From NCBI GenBank assembly GCA_003454835.1, contig DMTA01000165.1:1-12473 (forward strand): DNA of 12,473 bases, in the 5' to 3' direction. Both the position numbers and the translations under genes were made by a program. Numbering within the stretch: position 1 is the stretch's first letter; each line of letters begins with the position of its first letter. Under the pieces are notes generated by a model. The model was not told where the DNA came from and ran no database searches. It saw only the letters and a list, made by a program, of their open reading frames with translations. Shown piece after piece: positions 1 to 7,099 of the stretch. This stretch comes from Achromobacter sp. (lineage in GTDB: Bacteria > Pseudomonadota > Gammaproteobacteria > Burkholderiales > Burkholderiaceae_B).

Positions 1-572
1 TTGGGCACGGCGTGCCGGGGATGGCGGCCGCCAGGCGCAACGGGTGCGCTGACCGCCACCAGCTTGTCGGCGCCCACGCGCCGGCAGCGATAGTTGGGAT
101 TGTCGATCTTGGCGTACAGCGGTTCGTGCGCATGGCACAGCAGGAAATCGACCTCGCCGTCCTCCAGCATGTCCACGCCGTAATTCAGCGTGGTGGTGAT
201 CACCTTCAATTGAAACGCGGGCAGGCTGCGCTGCACGCCGGCCATCAGCCCCGGCAGCACGGAGTGCGCCAGCGTCTTGCCTGATGCGATGGTGATCTTG
301 CGGGCGCGTTCCTGCTCGGGTTTTTGCAGCGTTTCTCGCGTCTCGTGCAGGATGTCCAGCACGTCGATGGCGGCCGCCAGGACACTGCGGCCGGCGGCGT
401 TCAGGGTGGACACCTGGTGGCCGCGCTCGACCAGCGGCACGCCCGCCCAGTCCTCAAGCGCCTTGATGCGGCGCCCGAACGCCGGGTGCGTCACGTTGCG
501 CGACTCTGCGGCCTGAAACAGGTTGCGTGACTTCGACAGCGCGACGAAGTCTTCCAGCCATTTGATATCCAT
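1..572 (-). CDS. LysR-family transcriptional regulator (partial, C-terminus beyond window)
   Basis: This is the first 190 codons of a LysR-type regulator; the rest lies left of position 1. Residues 1-60 form the winged helix-turn-helix, with the recognition-helix text THPAFGRRIKALE (residues 28-40) in place of the common SQPAFSRRI, followed by GVPLVERG. The effector-binding domain starts near residue 92 (KITIASGKTLA). Its first lobe is visible, including the VDFLLCHAHEP strand-loop. The ATG at 572-570 is chosen because AGGAG lies seven bases upstream and LysR proteins normally begin a few residues before this W-L-E-D-F motif. The gene is divergent from the hydrolase gene at 729, and the spacer has two LysR-type inverted repeats, so it probably controls that operon and perhaps itself. 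The effector is unknown. The family call is secure; the target is inferred from position. Confidence 0.93.
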   Translation of the reverse strand, partial: MDIKWLEDFVALSKSRNLFQAAESRNVTHPAFGRRIKALEDWAGVPLVERGHQVSTLNAAGRSVLAAAIDVLDILHETRETLQKPEQERARKITIASGKTLAHSVLPGLMAGVQRSLPAFQLKVITTTLNYGVDMLEDGEVDFLLCHAHEPLYAKIDNPNYRCRRVGADKLVAVSAPVAPGGRHPRHAVP

Positions 573-639
573 GCGTCTTCTCCTGCCCCGCCCCATGTCT
601 GTCCGGGGCTGGATGCGTGTTTGCCAGCGGCTCATCGTC

Positions 640-676
640 TGTGCCGATTCAGCACAACGAGTGCGCATTTTGCACA
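640..676. promoter_or_regulatory. Tandem LysR-type operator boxes in the divergent spacer
   Basis: Two inverted repeats with the same layout are visible: TGTGC-N7-GCACA at 640-656 and GTGC-N7-GCAC at 661-675, each containing T-N11-A. Their centres (648 and 668) are 20 bp apart, about two helical turns, so both would face the same side of the DNA. A weak -10-like TAATAT at 697-702 would place transcription of the hydrolase gene near 709. The boxes would then lie near -61 and -41, the usual recognition and activation positions for LysR activators. There is no good -35, as expected for an activated promoter. The pattern is seen directly; binding by the neighbouring regulator is inferred. Confidence 0.6.
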
Positions 677-728
677 AGACAGAAACACCTTGCAACTAAT
701 ATTCCGGCAACCACCCCTGGAAAACCCT

Positions 729-1685
729 ATGACCGACACGCCTGTCCAGCTCAAGTCAATCCGCAGTCATTACCTTGGCGGCGTCGAAGTCGTGGCCGGT
801 GGCCTGCCGATGCAGCAGCAAAAGGTGGTCGGCAACGCGTCGCCCCGGCTGATCGACATGAATGGCGGCTACAGCGCCGGCCAGTTGTATGTGCAGGAGT
901 ACCGGCTGGCCCAGCCGACTCAGCCCTACCCTGTGCTGCTCTGGCACGGCGGCGGCATGACGGGCGCGCAGTGGGAAAGCACGCCGGACGGCCGCGACGG
1001 CTGGCTTTGGCGTCTGCTGCAGGCCGGTTATGACGTCTTCGTGTCCGACGCGCCGGAGCGCGGTCGGGCCTCGTGGGCGATGTTTCCCGAAGTCTACGAC
1101 TCGGCCCCGATCTTCCGATCCAAGGAAGAAGCGTGGCGGCTGTTCCGCATCGGCCCGGAGGCGGGCTATGCGCGTGCCGGCGAACCGCGCCAACCCTATC
1201 CGGGCCAGCAGTTTCCCGTCGACGCGTTCGACACCTTTTCCAAGCAGTTCGTGCCGCGCTGGCTGACGCACGGCGACATGGCGCTGGACGCCTATCGCGC
1301 GCTGCTCGACTTCGCGGGCCCCTGCATCCTGATTGGACATAGCCAGGGCGGCGGTTTTGCCACGCAGCTTGCCCAGGAATACGCCGCGACGGTGCGTGCC
1401 GTCGTGGCGGTCGAGCCCACCGGCACCCCGGCCCAGGCCACCTGCGAATTGCCCCCGCAACTCCTGGTCTGGGGCGATCACTTCACCGCGGACGACACCT
1501 GGCAGCGCTACCGCGCCCAGACGGACGCCTATTGGAACGCCCTGCGCGCGGCCGGCCAACGCGCCGACGTGCTGGACCTGCCCGCTGCCGGCATCGCCGG
1601 CAACTCGCACTTCTGCATGCTGGATCGCAACAGCGACCACATTGCCGGATTGATCGTCGATTGGCTCGATCGCAGCCTCGACTAA
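729..1685 (+). CDS. Alpha/beta-hydrolase, esterase-like
   Basis: A 318-residue alpha/beta-hydrolase. The nucleophile elbow is GHSQGG with Ser205. An oxyanion-type HGGG lies at residues 73-76, followed by TPDGRDGW and DAPERGR, and a late histidine (His294 in GNSHFCM) completes the likely triad. Glu229 (VAVEP), just after the strand following the nucleophile, is a candidate acid. From memory this layout resembles the Alcaligenes esterase 713 type, which uses Glu as the acid; I could not align them. No signal peptide is visible, so the protein is probably cytoplasmic. The ATG at 729 is preferred over an in-frame start at 621, which lacks a ribosome site and would read through the operator boxes; GGA lies just upstream of 729. 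The gene ends 19 bases before the solute-binding-protein gene, so the two are probably one transcript. The substrate is unknown; an ester, lactone or amide imported with help from the neighbour is a guess. Confidence 0.85.
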   Translation: MTDTPVQLKSIRSHYLGGVEVVAGGLPMQQQKVVGNASPRLIDMNGGYSAGQLYVQEYRLAQPTQPYPVLLWHGGGMTGAQWESTPDGRDGWLWRLLQAGYDVFVSDAPERGRASWAMFPEVYDSAPIFRSKEEAWRLFRIGPEAGYARAGEPRQPYPGQQFPVDAFDTFSKQFVPRWLTHGDMALDAYRALLDFAGPCILIGHSQGGGFATQLAQEYAATVRAVVAVEPTGTPAQATCELPPQLLVWGDHFTADDTWQRYRAQTDAYWNALRAAGQRADVLDLPAAGIAGNSHFCMLDRNSDHIAGLIVDWLDRSLD

Positions 1686-1704
1686 CCTTCTCGTGGAGAT
1701 ACAG

Positions 1705-2688
1705 ATGACCCTGAAGAAACCCACCATCGCCCTGGCGCTCCTGACCGGCGCCACGCTGGCGGCCGGCGCTTCGGCCCAGCAGTCCGACTACCCGAGCAAG
1801 CCCATCCGCATGATCGTGCCGTTCGCCCCGGGCGGCACCGCCGACATCATCGGCCGCGTCTTCGCCGCGCAACTGGGCACCGAACTCGGCGTCACGGTGG
1901 TGGTCGAGAACAAGGCCGGCGCGGGCGGCTCGATCGGCACGCGCTACGTCGCCGACGCCGCACCTGACGGCTACACCATCCTGCTGGCCTCCTCCAGCAC
2001 CCACGGCACGAACCCCGCCGTCTACAAGAACCTGACGTACGACGCGTCGCAGGATTTCACGGCCATCACGCAACTGGTCACCGTGCCCGGCGTACTGAGC
2101 GTCACCAAGGACTTCCCCGCCGCCGACCTGAACGCGCTGATCGCGCAATCGAAGGCCAATCCGGACAAGTACACGTACGCGTCGTCCGGCGCGGGCGGCC
2201 TGGGCAACCTGGCGATGGAACTGATGAAGTCGATGACGGGTGCGCACCTCATGCACATCGCCTATCGCGGCGCGGGTCCCGCCTTTACCGACGTGATCAG
2301 CGGCCAGGTGTCGATGATCTGGGAACCGGTGCCGGCCTCGCTGCCGTACATCAAGAGCGGCCAGATCCGCCCGATCGCCATTGCCGCCGACGTGCGCTCG
2401 CCGGAACTGCCCGACACGCCGACCTTCAAGGAAGCCGGCCTGTCGCGCTATGAAGCCAATGCATGGAATGGCCTGCTGGCCCCGAAGAACTTGCCCGAAG
2501 CCGTGAAGACCAAGCTGCACGACGCCTCGGTCAAGGCGCTGAACACGCCGGAAGTGAAGGCCAAGATGGCCAGCCTGGGCGGCACCGTGGTGGCCGGCTC
2601 GTCGGACGCCTTCCAGCAAGTGATCGCCAGCGACGTGAAGAAGTGGAAGAACGTCGCCAACGACGCCAAGATCCAGCTCGACCAGTAA
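1705..2688 (+). CDS. Bug/TctC-family periplasmic solute-binding protein
   Basis: A 327-residue tripartite tricarboxylate transporter (TTT) receptor of the Bug family, which is greatly expanded in Bordetella and its relatives. A Sec signal peptide covers residues 1-24 (KK at 4-5, hydrophobic core, GASA before QQ). The mature protein opens with the family hallmark YPSKPIRMIVPFAPGG (residues 29-44), then VVVENKAGAGGS and the DGYTILLASSS stretch. The ATG at 1705 has GGAG six bases upstream; a GTG at 1693 is in frame but overlaps that ribosome site. Bug proteins bind carboxylates and other small anions in the periplasm and pass them to a TctA/TctB-type membrane pair. No such membrane genes are in this window, so it is either an orphan receptor sharing another transporter or a sensor. 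Being co-transcribed with a hydrolase suggests that its ligand is the hydrolase substrate or a product of it. The gene is followed by a strong terminator. Confidence 0.95.
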   Translation: MTLKKPTIALALLTGATLAAGASAQQSDYPSKPIRMIVPFAPGGTADIIGRVFAAQLGTELGVTVVVENKAGAGGSIGTRYVADAAPDGYTILLASSSTHGTNPAVYKNLTYDASQDFTAITQLVTVPGVLSVTKDFPAADLNALIAQSKANPDKYTYASSGAGGLGNLAMELMKSMTGAHLMHIAYRGAGPAFTDVISGQVSMIWEPVPASLPYIKSGQIRPIAIAADVRSPELPDTPTFKEAGLSRYEANAWNGLLAPKNLPEAVKTKLHDASVKALNTPEVKAKMASLGGTVVAGSSDAFQQVIASDVKKWKNVANDAKIQLDQ

Positions 2689-2693
2689 TGCAA

Positions 2694-2722
2694 AAGGCCC
2701 CGGCGCGTTGCGTCGGGGCCTT
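2694..2722 (-). terminator. Intrinsic terminator of the chemoreceptor gene
   Basis: A perfect 9-bp stem, AAGGCCCCG (2694-2702) with CGGGGCCTT (2714-2722), has an 11-base loop. Read on the minus strand the stem runs into TTTT, whereas the plus-strand side has only two T residues. It is therefore best placed to stop transcripts coming leftward from the chemoreceptor gene, whose stop codon is at 2789. Confidence 0.65.
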
Positions 2723-2735
2723 GCGTGGTTCATGC

Positions 2736-2761
2736 AAGCCGGCCTTCGAGGCCGGCTTTTT
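2736..2761 (+). terminator. Intrinsic terminator of the hydrolase-Bug operon
   Basis: A perfect 10-bp stem, AAGCCGGCCT (2736-2745) with AGGCCGGCTT (2749-2758), is closed by a three-base loop. It is followed on the plus strand by a run of five T (2757-2761), two of them shared with the stem. This is a textbook rho-independent terminator 48 bases after the solute-binding-protein stop codon. Confidence 0.85.
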
Positions 2762-2788
2762 GCTGGACCGTAACTTCGCTAAGCGGAA

Positions 2789-4396
2789 TCAGGCGCCGAT
2801 GAGCGCCGGCTCGCCGCCGCGGTTGTCCAGCGCGGGGGCGTCGGCGTCGATCACCCGGCCGGATTGCAGCTTGAACACCGCAACCGCGTCGCGCAGGCGC
2901 TGCGCCTGCGTTTCCAGCGATGCCGCCGAGGCCGCGGCCTCTTCGACCAGCGCCGCGTTCTGCTGCGTCACGCTGTCCATCTGCGAGACGGCGCGGTTGA
3001 CCTGATCGATGCCGGTGGCCTGCTCTTCCGATGCCGCCGAGATCTCGGCCATCAGGCTGGTCACGCGCTGCACGGATTCAACGATCTCGCGCATCGTGGC
3101 GCCGGCGTTTTCCACTTGCTCCGAACCGACGCCGACCTTCTGCGCGGAGTCTTCGATGAGCTGCTTGATTTCCTTGGCGGCGGCGGCGCTGCGCTGTGCG
3201 AGCGTGCGTACTTCGCTGGCCACGACCGCAAAACCCTTGCCCTGCTCGCCGGCACGCGCGGCCTCGACCGCCGCGTTGAGCGCCAGGATGTTGGTCTGGA
3301 ACGCGATGCCGTCGATCACACCCACGATATCGGCGATGCGCGACGAGCTGCCCGAAATCGCGTGCATGGTTTCCACCACGCTGGAAACGGCCTCGCCGCC
3401 ACGCTGAGCAACCGCCTGCGACGCGGCGACCATGCGGTTGGCTTCGCGTGCGGTGTCGGCATTCTGCTTCACGGTGGTGGCCAGCTCTTCCATGCTGGCC
3501 GCGGTTTCCTCGAGCGACGCCGCCTGCTCTTCGGTGCGGCTGGACAGATCGGTATTGCCGGACGAAATTTCGCGCGCGCCGACGTTGATCTCGTCAACGC
3601 CGCGACGCACGGCCGACACGGTACGCACCAGGCTGTCCTGCATGGCCTTGAGGGCGCCGATCAGCGCGCCGATTTCGTTCTTGCCCATATCCGCCACCCG
3701 GCGCGTCAGGTCGCCTTCTGCAATGCGGCGGAAGACTTCACCCGCTTCCAGCAGCGGACGCACGATCATGCGGCGGATCAACACGTGCGCCCCCACTGCC
3801 ATCAGGAGGCCCAGCGCCAGAATGCCGGCCAGCAGCGAGCTGAACAGGGTGTGGAACATCGAGATTTCGTCCATGACCGTCTGGCCGGTGCTTTCGGCAC
3901 GCTGCACGAAGGCGTCACGCTCGCTCACGAGGCGTTCCTGCACGGCCTGCGTGCCCTGCTTGAAGTAGGCGTCCATGTCGCCGGCTTCGAGGACACGACC
4001 CACGTTCTGCAGGTTGGTGCTGAGCTTGGTGTAGGCGTCGATGATGGCGGCGGACTCCGCCTTTTCCTCAGCGGACAGGCTGCCGGAGAAGCCTTGGAAG
4101 GCACGATCGGCCGACACGATGCGCTGACGCGCGGCCTGGAGCGAGCTCTTGTCGTCGGTGTTGCCCTGCGCGACGCGCGTGGCGTAGCGGCTCAGGTCCG
4201 TGCGGGCCGCGACGAGCGACAGCGACGCGGAATTGACCGCGTTGACCTGCAGCGCCGACAAGCGATACAGCTGCTCGACATCGTGGTTGGTCTGCCGCAG
4301 GGCAACGAAGCCCATGCCGCCAATCACCAGCTGGAAGGTGAAAAATATCGCGATGATTCCCAATAGCACCGTCGCGATGCGTGTGTTCCTGAACAT
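2789..4396 (-). CDS. Methyl-accepting chemotaxis protein
   Basis: A complete 535-residue chemoreceptor. Transmembrane helix 1 covers about residues 8-31. A periplasmic segment of about 150 residues follows, predicted all-helical and probably a four-helix-bundle sensor. Transmembrane helix 2 is at about 185-207, a HAMP domain at about 208-262 (RRMIVRPL, FRRIAEGDLTRRV), and a long cytoplasmic methyl-accepting coiled coil runs to about 508. The hairpin tip that contacts CheA and CheW is intact (IAFQTNILALNAAVEAARAG, residues 364-383, then EQGKGFAVVASEVR). Methylation-type EEQAASLEETAASMEEL lies near 289-305. There is no C-terminal NWETF-type CheR tether; the protein ends in EPALIGA. The ATG at 4396 is chosen over an upstream in-frame start (4498) because GGAG lies eight bases before it and it puts helix 1 at the N-terminus. 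It is a single gene with its own promoter and no chemotaxis genes around it. The ligand cannot be told from sequence. Confidence 0.95.
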   Translation of the reverse strand: MFRNTRIATVLLGIIAIFFTFQLVIGGMGFVALRQTNHDVEQLYRLSALQVNAVNSASLSLVAARTDLSRYATRVAQGNTDDKSSLQAARQRIVSADRAFQGFSGSLSAEEKAESAAIIDAYTKLSTNLQNVGRVLEAGDMDAYFKQGTQAVQERLVSERDAFVQRAESTGQTVMDEISMFHTLFSSLLAGILALGLLMAVGAHVLIRRMIVRPLLEAGEVFRRIAEGDLTRRVADMGKNEIGALIGALKAMQDSLVRTVSAVRRGVDEINVGAREISSGNTDLSSRTEEQAASLEETAASMEELATTVKQNADTAREANRMVAASQAVAQRGGEAVSSVVETMHAISGSSSRIADIVGVIDGIAFQTNILALNAAVEAARAGEQGKGFAVVASEVRTLAQRSAAAAKEIKQLIEDSAQKVGVGSEQVENAGATMREIVESVQRVTSLMAEISAASEEQATGIDQVNRAVSQMDSVTQQNAALVEEAAASAASLETQAQRLRDAVAVFKLQSGRVIDADAPALDNRGGEPALIGA

Positions 4397-4480
4397 TGGC
4401 CATTCTCCAAAAGGGTGGCGGCAGACGAGCGTCGACCCCGATTTGCTGCGCCGCGCACGAACCGGGCGCGGGCAGGGAGA

Positions 4481-4508
4481 ATTATTCAGTGAAGTCAATA
4501 TATTTCAA
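4481..4508 (-). promoter_or_regulatory. Candidate sigma-70 promoter for the chemoreceptor gene
   Basis: On the minus strand TTGAAA (4503-4508) and AATAAT (4481-4486) are separated by 16 bases, each matching the consensus at five of six positions. They sit in an AT-rich island within GC-rich DNA. Transcription would start near 4474, giving a leader of about 78 bases. I saw no convincing flagellar sigma-28 element in the spacer, which is a usual alternative for chemoreceptors. Confidence 0.5.
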
Positions 4509-4590
4509 GCAGTAACACACCTGGATTTGCGGCGGTTATTCGCTTGATTGGAACAAGGGCGATGTGATAAGGGTTTACCCGAATCATCCG

Positions 4591-4611
4591 GCGCGGCGAC
4601 TGGCGCCGCGC
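4591..4611 (-). terminator. Hairpin just after lolB, without a T-run
   Basis: GCGCGGCG (4591-4598) and CGCCGCGC (4604-4611) form a perfect 8-bp GC stem around a five-base loop, starting five bases beyond the lolB stop codon. No T-run follows on the minus strand, so it could slow polymerase or protect the mRNA end rather than act as a full intrinsic terminator. Confidence 0.35.
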
Positions 4612-4615
4612 GTAT

Positions 4616-5218
4616 TCACGACTGGTTGACGACCAGACGCACGAGGATGCGGCGTCCGGATTCCTGACGTTCGAGCACCAGTAGTTGCGGGCCCTTGGCG
4701 TCGTAACGGGAGAGCTTGGCGCGCCAACCGCCCTGCTCGAATGCCACGGGACGGCCCAGCTCGTCGCGGTTCACGTCGGTGGCCTCGGGGTCTGCCGGCA
4801 GCTTGCCGCGCAGCCAGTCGCGCAATCCGGACACGGGCATGCTGCTGCCCAGCGCGTCTTCGGCGAGCGCATCCGGGTTGTCCGCGACCAGCCGCGTGCC
4901 GTCGGCCTTGGTCAGGCTGGCGGCGCCGGGGGTGCCTTCCACGCGCGCTTCGGTCGAGCCCAGCGGGTTGGTCAGATCCAGCACATAGCGGCGGCCATCG
5001 TCGGACCAGGAAAAACCGCCCTGGACCGCGTTCTGCTTGCCGCTTTCTTCGTTGACGGTGATGGCAAAGCGCCCGATGCGCGAAAACGCATCGGCGCTGG
5101 CGCCTTCGATCGGCTTGGGCAAGGACGTGCATGCCGCCAGCGTGAAGGCCAACAGCGCCATTGCCATCCAGCGCAGGCTGGCCGTGGCGCCGCGCAATCC
5201 TGCAAATGCTGCCGTCAC
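4616..5218 (-). CDS. lolB: Outer-membrane lipoprotein insertion protein LolB
   Basis: A 200-residue lipoprotein matching LolB in length and pattern. LolB sits on the inner face of the outer membrane, takes lipoproteins from the periplasmic carrier LolA and inserts them. The N-terminus has two arginines (9 and 16), a hydrophobic core and the lipobox LAAC, making Cys30 the lipidation site. The mature part shows the LolB-like sequence FSRIGRFAITVNEESGKQNAVQ, cut here to FSRIGRFAITV, then GGFSWSDDGRRYVLDLTNPLG (read GGFSWSD...LTNPLG), then DNPDAL and GLRDWLRGK. The GTG at 5218-5216 is preferred because it overlaps the TGA of the upstream gene as GTGA, has a G-rich ribosome site seven bases before it, and supplies the positive n-region; the in-frame ATG codons at residues 18 and 20 would give a signal peptide without charge. 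It is translationally coupled to the TPR gene. Confidence 0.9.
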   Translation of the reverse strand: MTAAFAGLRGATASLRWMAMALLAFTLAACTSLPKPIEGASADAFSRIGRFAITVNEESGKQNAVQGGFSWSDDGRRYVLDLTNPLGSTEARVEGTPGAASLTKADGTRLVADNPDALAEDALGSSMPVSGLRDWLRGKLPADPEATDVNRDELGRPVAFEQGGWRAKLSRYDAKGPQLLVLERQESGRRILVRLVVNQS

Positions 5219-7038
5219 AGGCGGACCCCCAGACGCTTCACGACCTCTTGAACCGTCTTGTTCTTGGGATCCTTCTGCAGGGCCGCGCGCAGCAGGTCCA
5301 TGGCCTGATCGCGCTTGCCTTGCGCCCACAGCACTTCGGCCAGATGCGCGGCGATGTCGGCTTCGGGACGCACGCTGTAGGCGCGGCGCAGATAATCCGC
5401 GGCGGCGGTGGTGTCGCCCATGCGGAATTTGACCCAGCCCATGCTATCCAGGATGAAGGGATCGTTGGGCGACAGCTCCAGCGCCTGCGTGATCAGGTCC
5501 AGGGCCTCGGGCAGGCGCTGATTGTGGTCCGCGAGCGTGTAGCCCAGTGCGTTGTACGCATGGGCGTGGTCGGGGTCCAGCGCGATGACCTGACGCAGCA
5601 TGCGCTCCAGGTCGGCCAGGCGGTTCTGGCGTTCGTACAGCATCGCCAGTTCGTATTTGATCTCGACCGTGTCCGGCAGCGCCTGGTCCGCGGCTTCCAG
5701 GGCGGTGACCGCCTGACCGATGCGCTCGGCGTCGCGCAGGATCTGCGCCTTGGTCAGCGCGCCCAAGGCGCGTTCTTCTTCGTCCTGCGGGCCGGCCGAG
5801 TCGATCATGGCCAGCGCGTCGTCCACGCGGCCGCTCTTGGCGCGCAGCGCGGCCTGCCGCATCCGCACGGAATAGCGCAGCGTGGGGTCGTCGATGCGGC
5901 CGAGTTCGGCGATGGCTTCGTCGTAATGGCCCTGGTCTTCGGCGATGCGCGCCAGCAGCACATGGGCATCGGCGGCGGCCGCGCCGGCGTCGGTGGCGCC
6001 CGGCACCGTGGCCCGCTGGCGCTGGTTCTGGACATCGAGATACTGCTGCAGCAGGGTCTTGGCCTGCGGAAGCTGCCCGGACTTGTAGGCCAGTTGCGCC
6101 TGCATGAAGAGCAGGTCGAAGTCTTCGGGCGACCGGCGCGACATGGCTTGCAGTTCAGCCAGGGCGGCATCGTAGTCGCCGCTGTCGGCCAGTTGGCCGG
6201 CCAGCATCAGGCGCACCTTGCGGGCACCCGGATTGCGGTTGATGAAGGTGCGGGCTTCGGTCTGCGCGCGCTTGGGATCGACCTTGGAACCGTACTCGAG
6301 CACACGCTGGGCGGCGCCTTCGGATTTGGGATCGGCGGCCAGCGCGGCGCGGGATTCCTGCGCGGCTCGTTCGTAGTCGCCAGCGGCAGAGGCCACGTCG
6401 GCCAACGCCAGATGCGCGGCGGGCAACTTGCGCACGCTGTCGCTCAGGGATTCGTCGAGGATGCGCAGCGCGAGGCGGCGGTCGTTCAGGCGGCTGAGCA
6501 CGGCAAGCGCCTGGCCGATGGCGGCGGGCTTGTCGCGCGAGGAATCGATGCGTTTGCGCAGCGCCTGGGCCAGCCCCTTGGTTTGGCCATTGGCGGCCGC
6601 CAGCGCCAGCTCGGTGGAGCTGGCTTCGACGTCGTTGGGAGCCAGACGGGCCCAGACGCGGGCGGCGTCCAGCGCGCCGGGCAGGTTGCCGCCGGCAAGC
6701 TGGAATTCAAGGCCGCGTCGGGCCAGGCGGGGATCGCCGGTGTCACGGGCCAGACCGACCATGGTGGTGGCGGCGGTGCCGTACATGCCCCGTTGGGCGG
6801 CGATTTCGGAAGCCAGTACGCGGTAGAAGATGTCGCCGGTCAGCGACACATAGGGAAGTTGGCCTGGGCGCAGGCGGATGACTTCGGTTTCAGGTTGGCG
6901 GCTTTGGGGAGCCATCCGGGGGCCCGTCGCATCACGCGTCCGGCCGTCGGCGGCCTGGGCCGGCGGGGCCATGATTGCTGCCAGCGCAAGCCCCAACGCG
7001 GCGATCCCGATATTCATTTGTTTAAAAGACGACTTCAC
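5215..7038 (-). CDS. Periplasmic tetratricopeptide-repeat protein
   Basis: About 607 residues with an N-terminal signal peptide (core IGIAALGLALAAIMA, cleavage likely after AQA at residue 29). The rest is almost wholly helical repeats. A family-specific N-terminal part (LTGDIFYRVLASEIAAQRG) is followed by degenerate repeats. Three clear TPR units are near the C-terminus (about 494-590), for example AYNALGYTLAD, ALELSPNDPFILDSMGWVKF and AYSVRPEADIAAHLAEVLW. TPR solenoids bind other proteins. This gene is a usual upstream partner of lolB in betaproteobacteria, so a role in envelope or lipoprotein assembly is plausible but unproven. The start is uncertain. The ATG at 7017 has no ribosome site, so I prefer the GTG at 7038, which has GGACGGG upstream and adds two lysines to the signal peptide. 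It is divergent from mutM with a 61-base spacer. Confidence 0.85.
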   Translation of the reverse strand: MKSSFKQMNIGIAALGLALAAIMAPPAQAADGRTRDATGPRMAPQSRQPETEVIRLRPGQLPYVSLTGDIFYRVLASEIAAQRGMYGTAATTMVGLARDTGDPRLARRGLEFQLAGGNLPGALDAARVWARLAPNDVEASSTELALAAANGQTKGLAQALRKRIDSSRDKPAAIGQALAVLSRLNDRRLALRILDESLSDSVRKLPAAHLALADVASAAGDYERAAQESRAALAADPKSEGAAQRVLEYGSKVDPKRAQTEARTFINRNPGARKVRLMLAGQLADSGDYDAALAELQAMSRRSPEDFDLLFMQAQLAYKSGQLPQAKTLLQQYLDVQNQRQRATVPGATDAGAAAADAHVLLARIAEDQGHYDEAIAELGRIDDPTLRYSVRMRQAALRAKSGRVDDALAMIDSAGPQDEEERALGALTKAQILRDAERIGQAVTALEAADQALPDTVEIKYELAMLYERQNRLADLERMLRQVIALDPDHAHAYNALGYTLADHNQRLPEALDLITQALELSPNDPFILDSMGWVKFRMGDTTAAADYLRRAYSVRPEADIAAHLAEVLWAQGKRDQAMDLLRAALQKDPKNKTVQEVVKRLGVRL

Positions 7039-7099
7039 GCGGCCCGTCCGGTTGATGGCACAATCTTCGTACACGCAATTGATGATCTTACACTGGCTC

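Noticed and set aside
621..728. N-terminal extension of the hydrolase to position 621
   Set aside because: There is no ribosome site, it would translate the LysR operator boxes, and the extension does not look like a signal peptide.
1483..2733. 416-codon minus-strand frame across the hydrolase end and the Bug gene
   Set aside because: It spans two certain plus-strand genes and the terminator, has shadow-type composition and has no domain.
2864..4366. 500-codon open frame opposite the chemoreceptor gene
   Set aside because: Rich in Arg, His and Gly, with no family features, and it lies entirely inside a certain chemoreceptor gene.
4509..4590. Possible sigma-28 (flagellar) promoter for the chemoreceptor, from a TAAACCCT element
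   Set aside because: The required GCCGATAA-like -10 is absent at the right distance; the sigma-70-like pair at 4481-4508 fits better.
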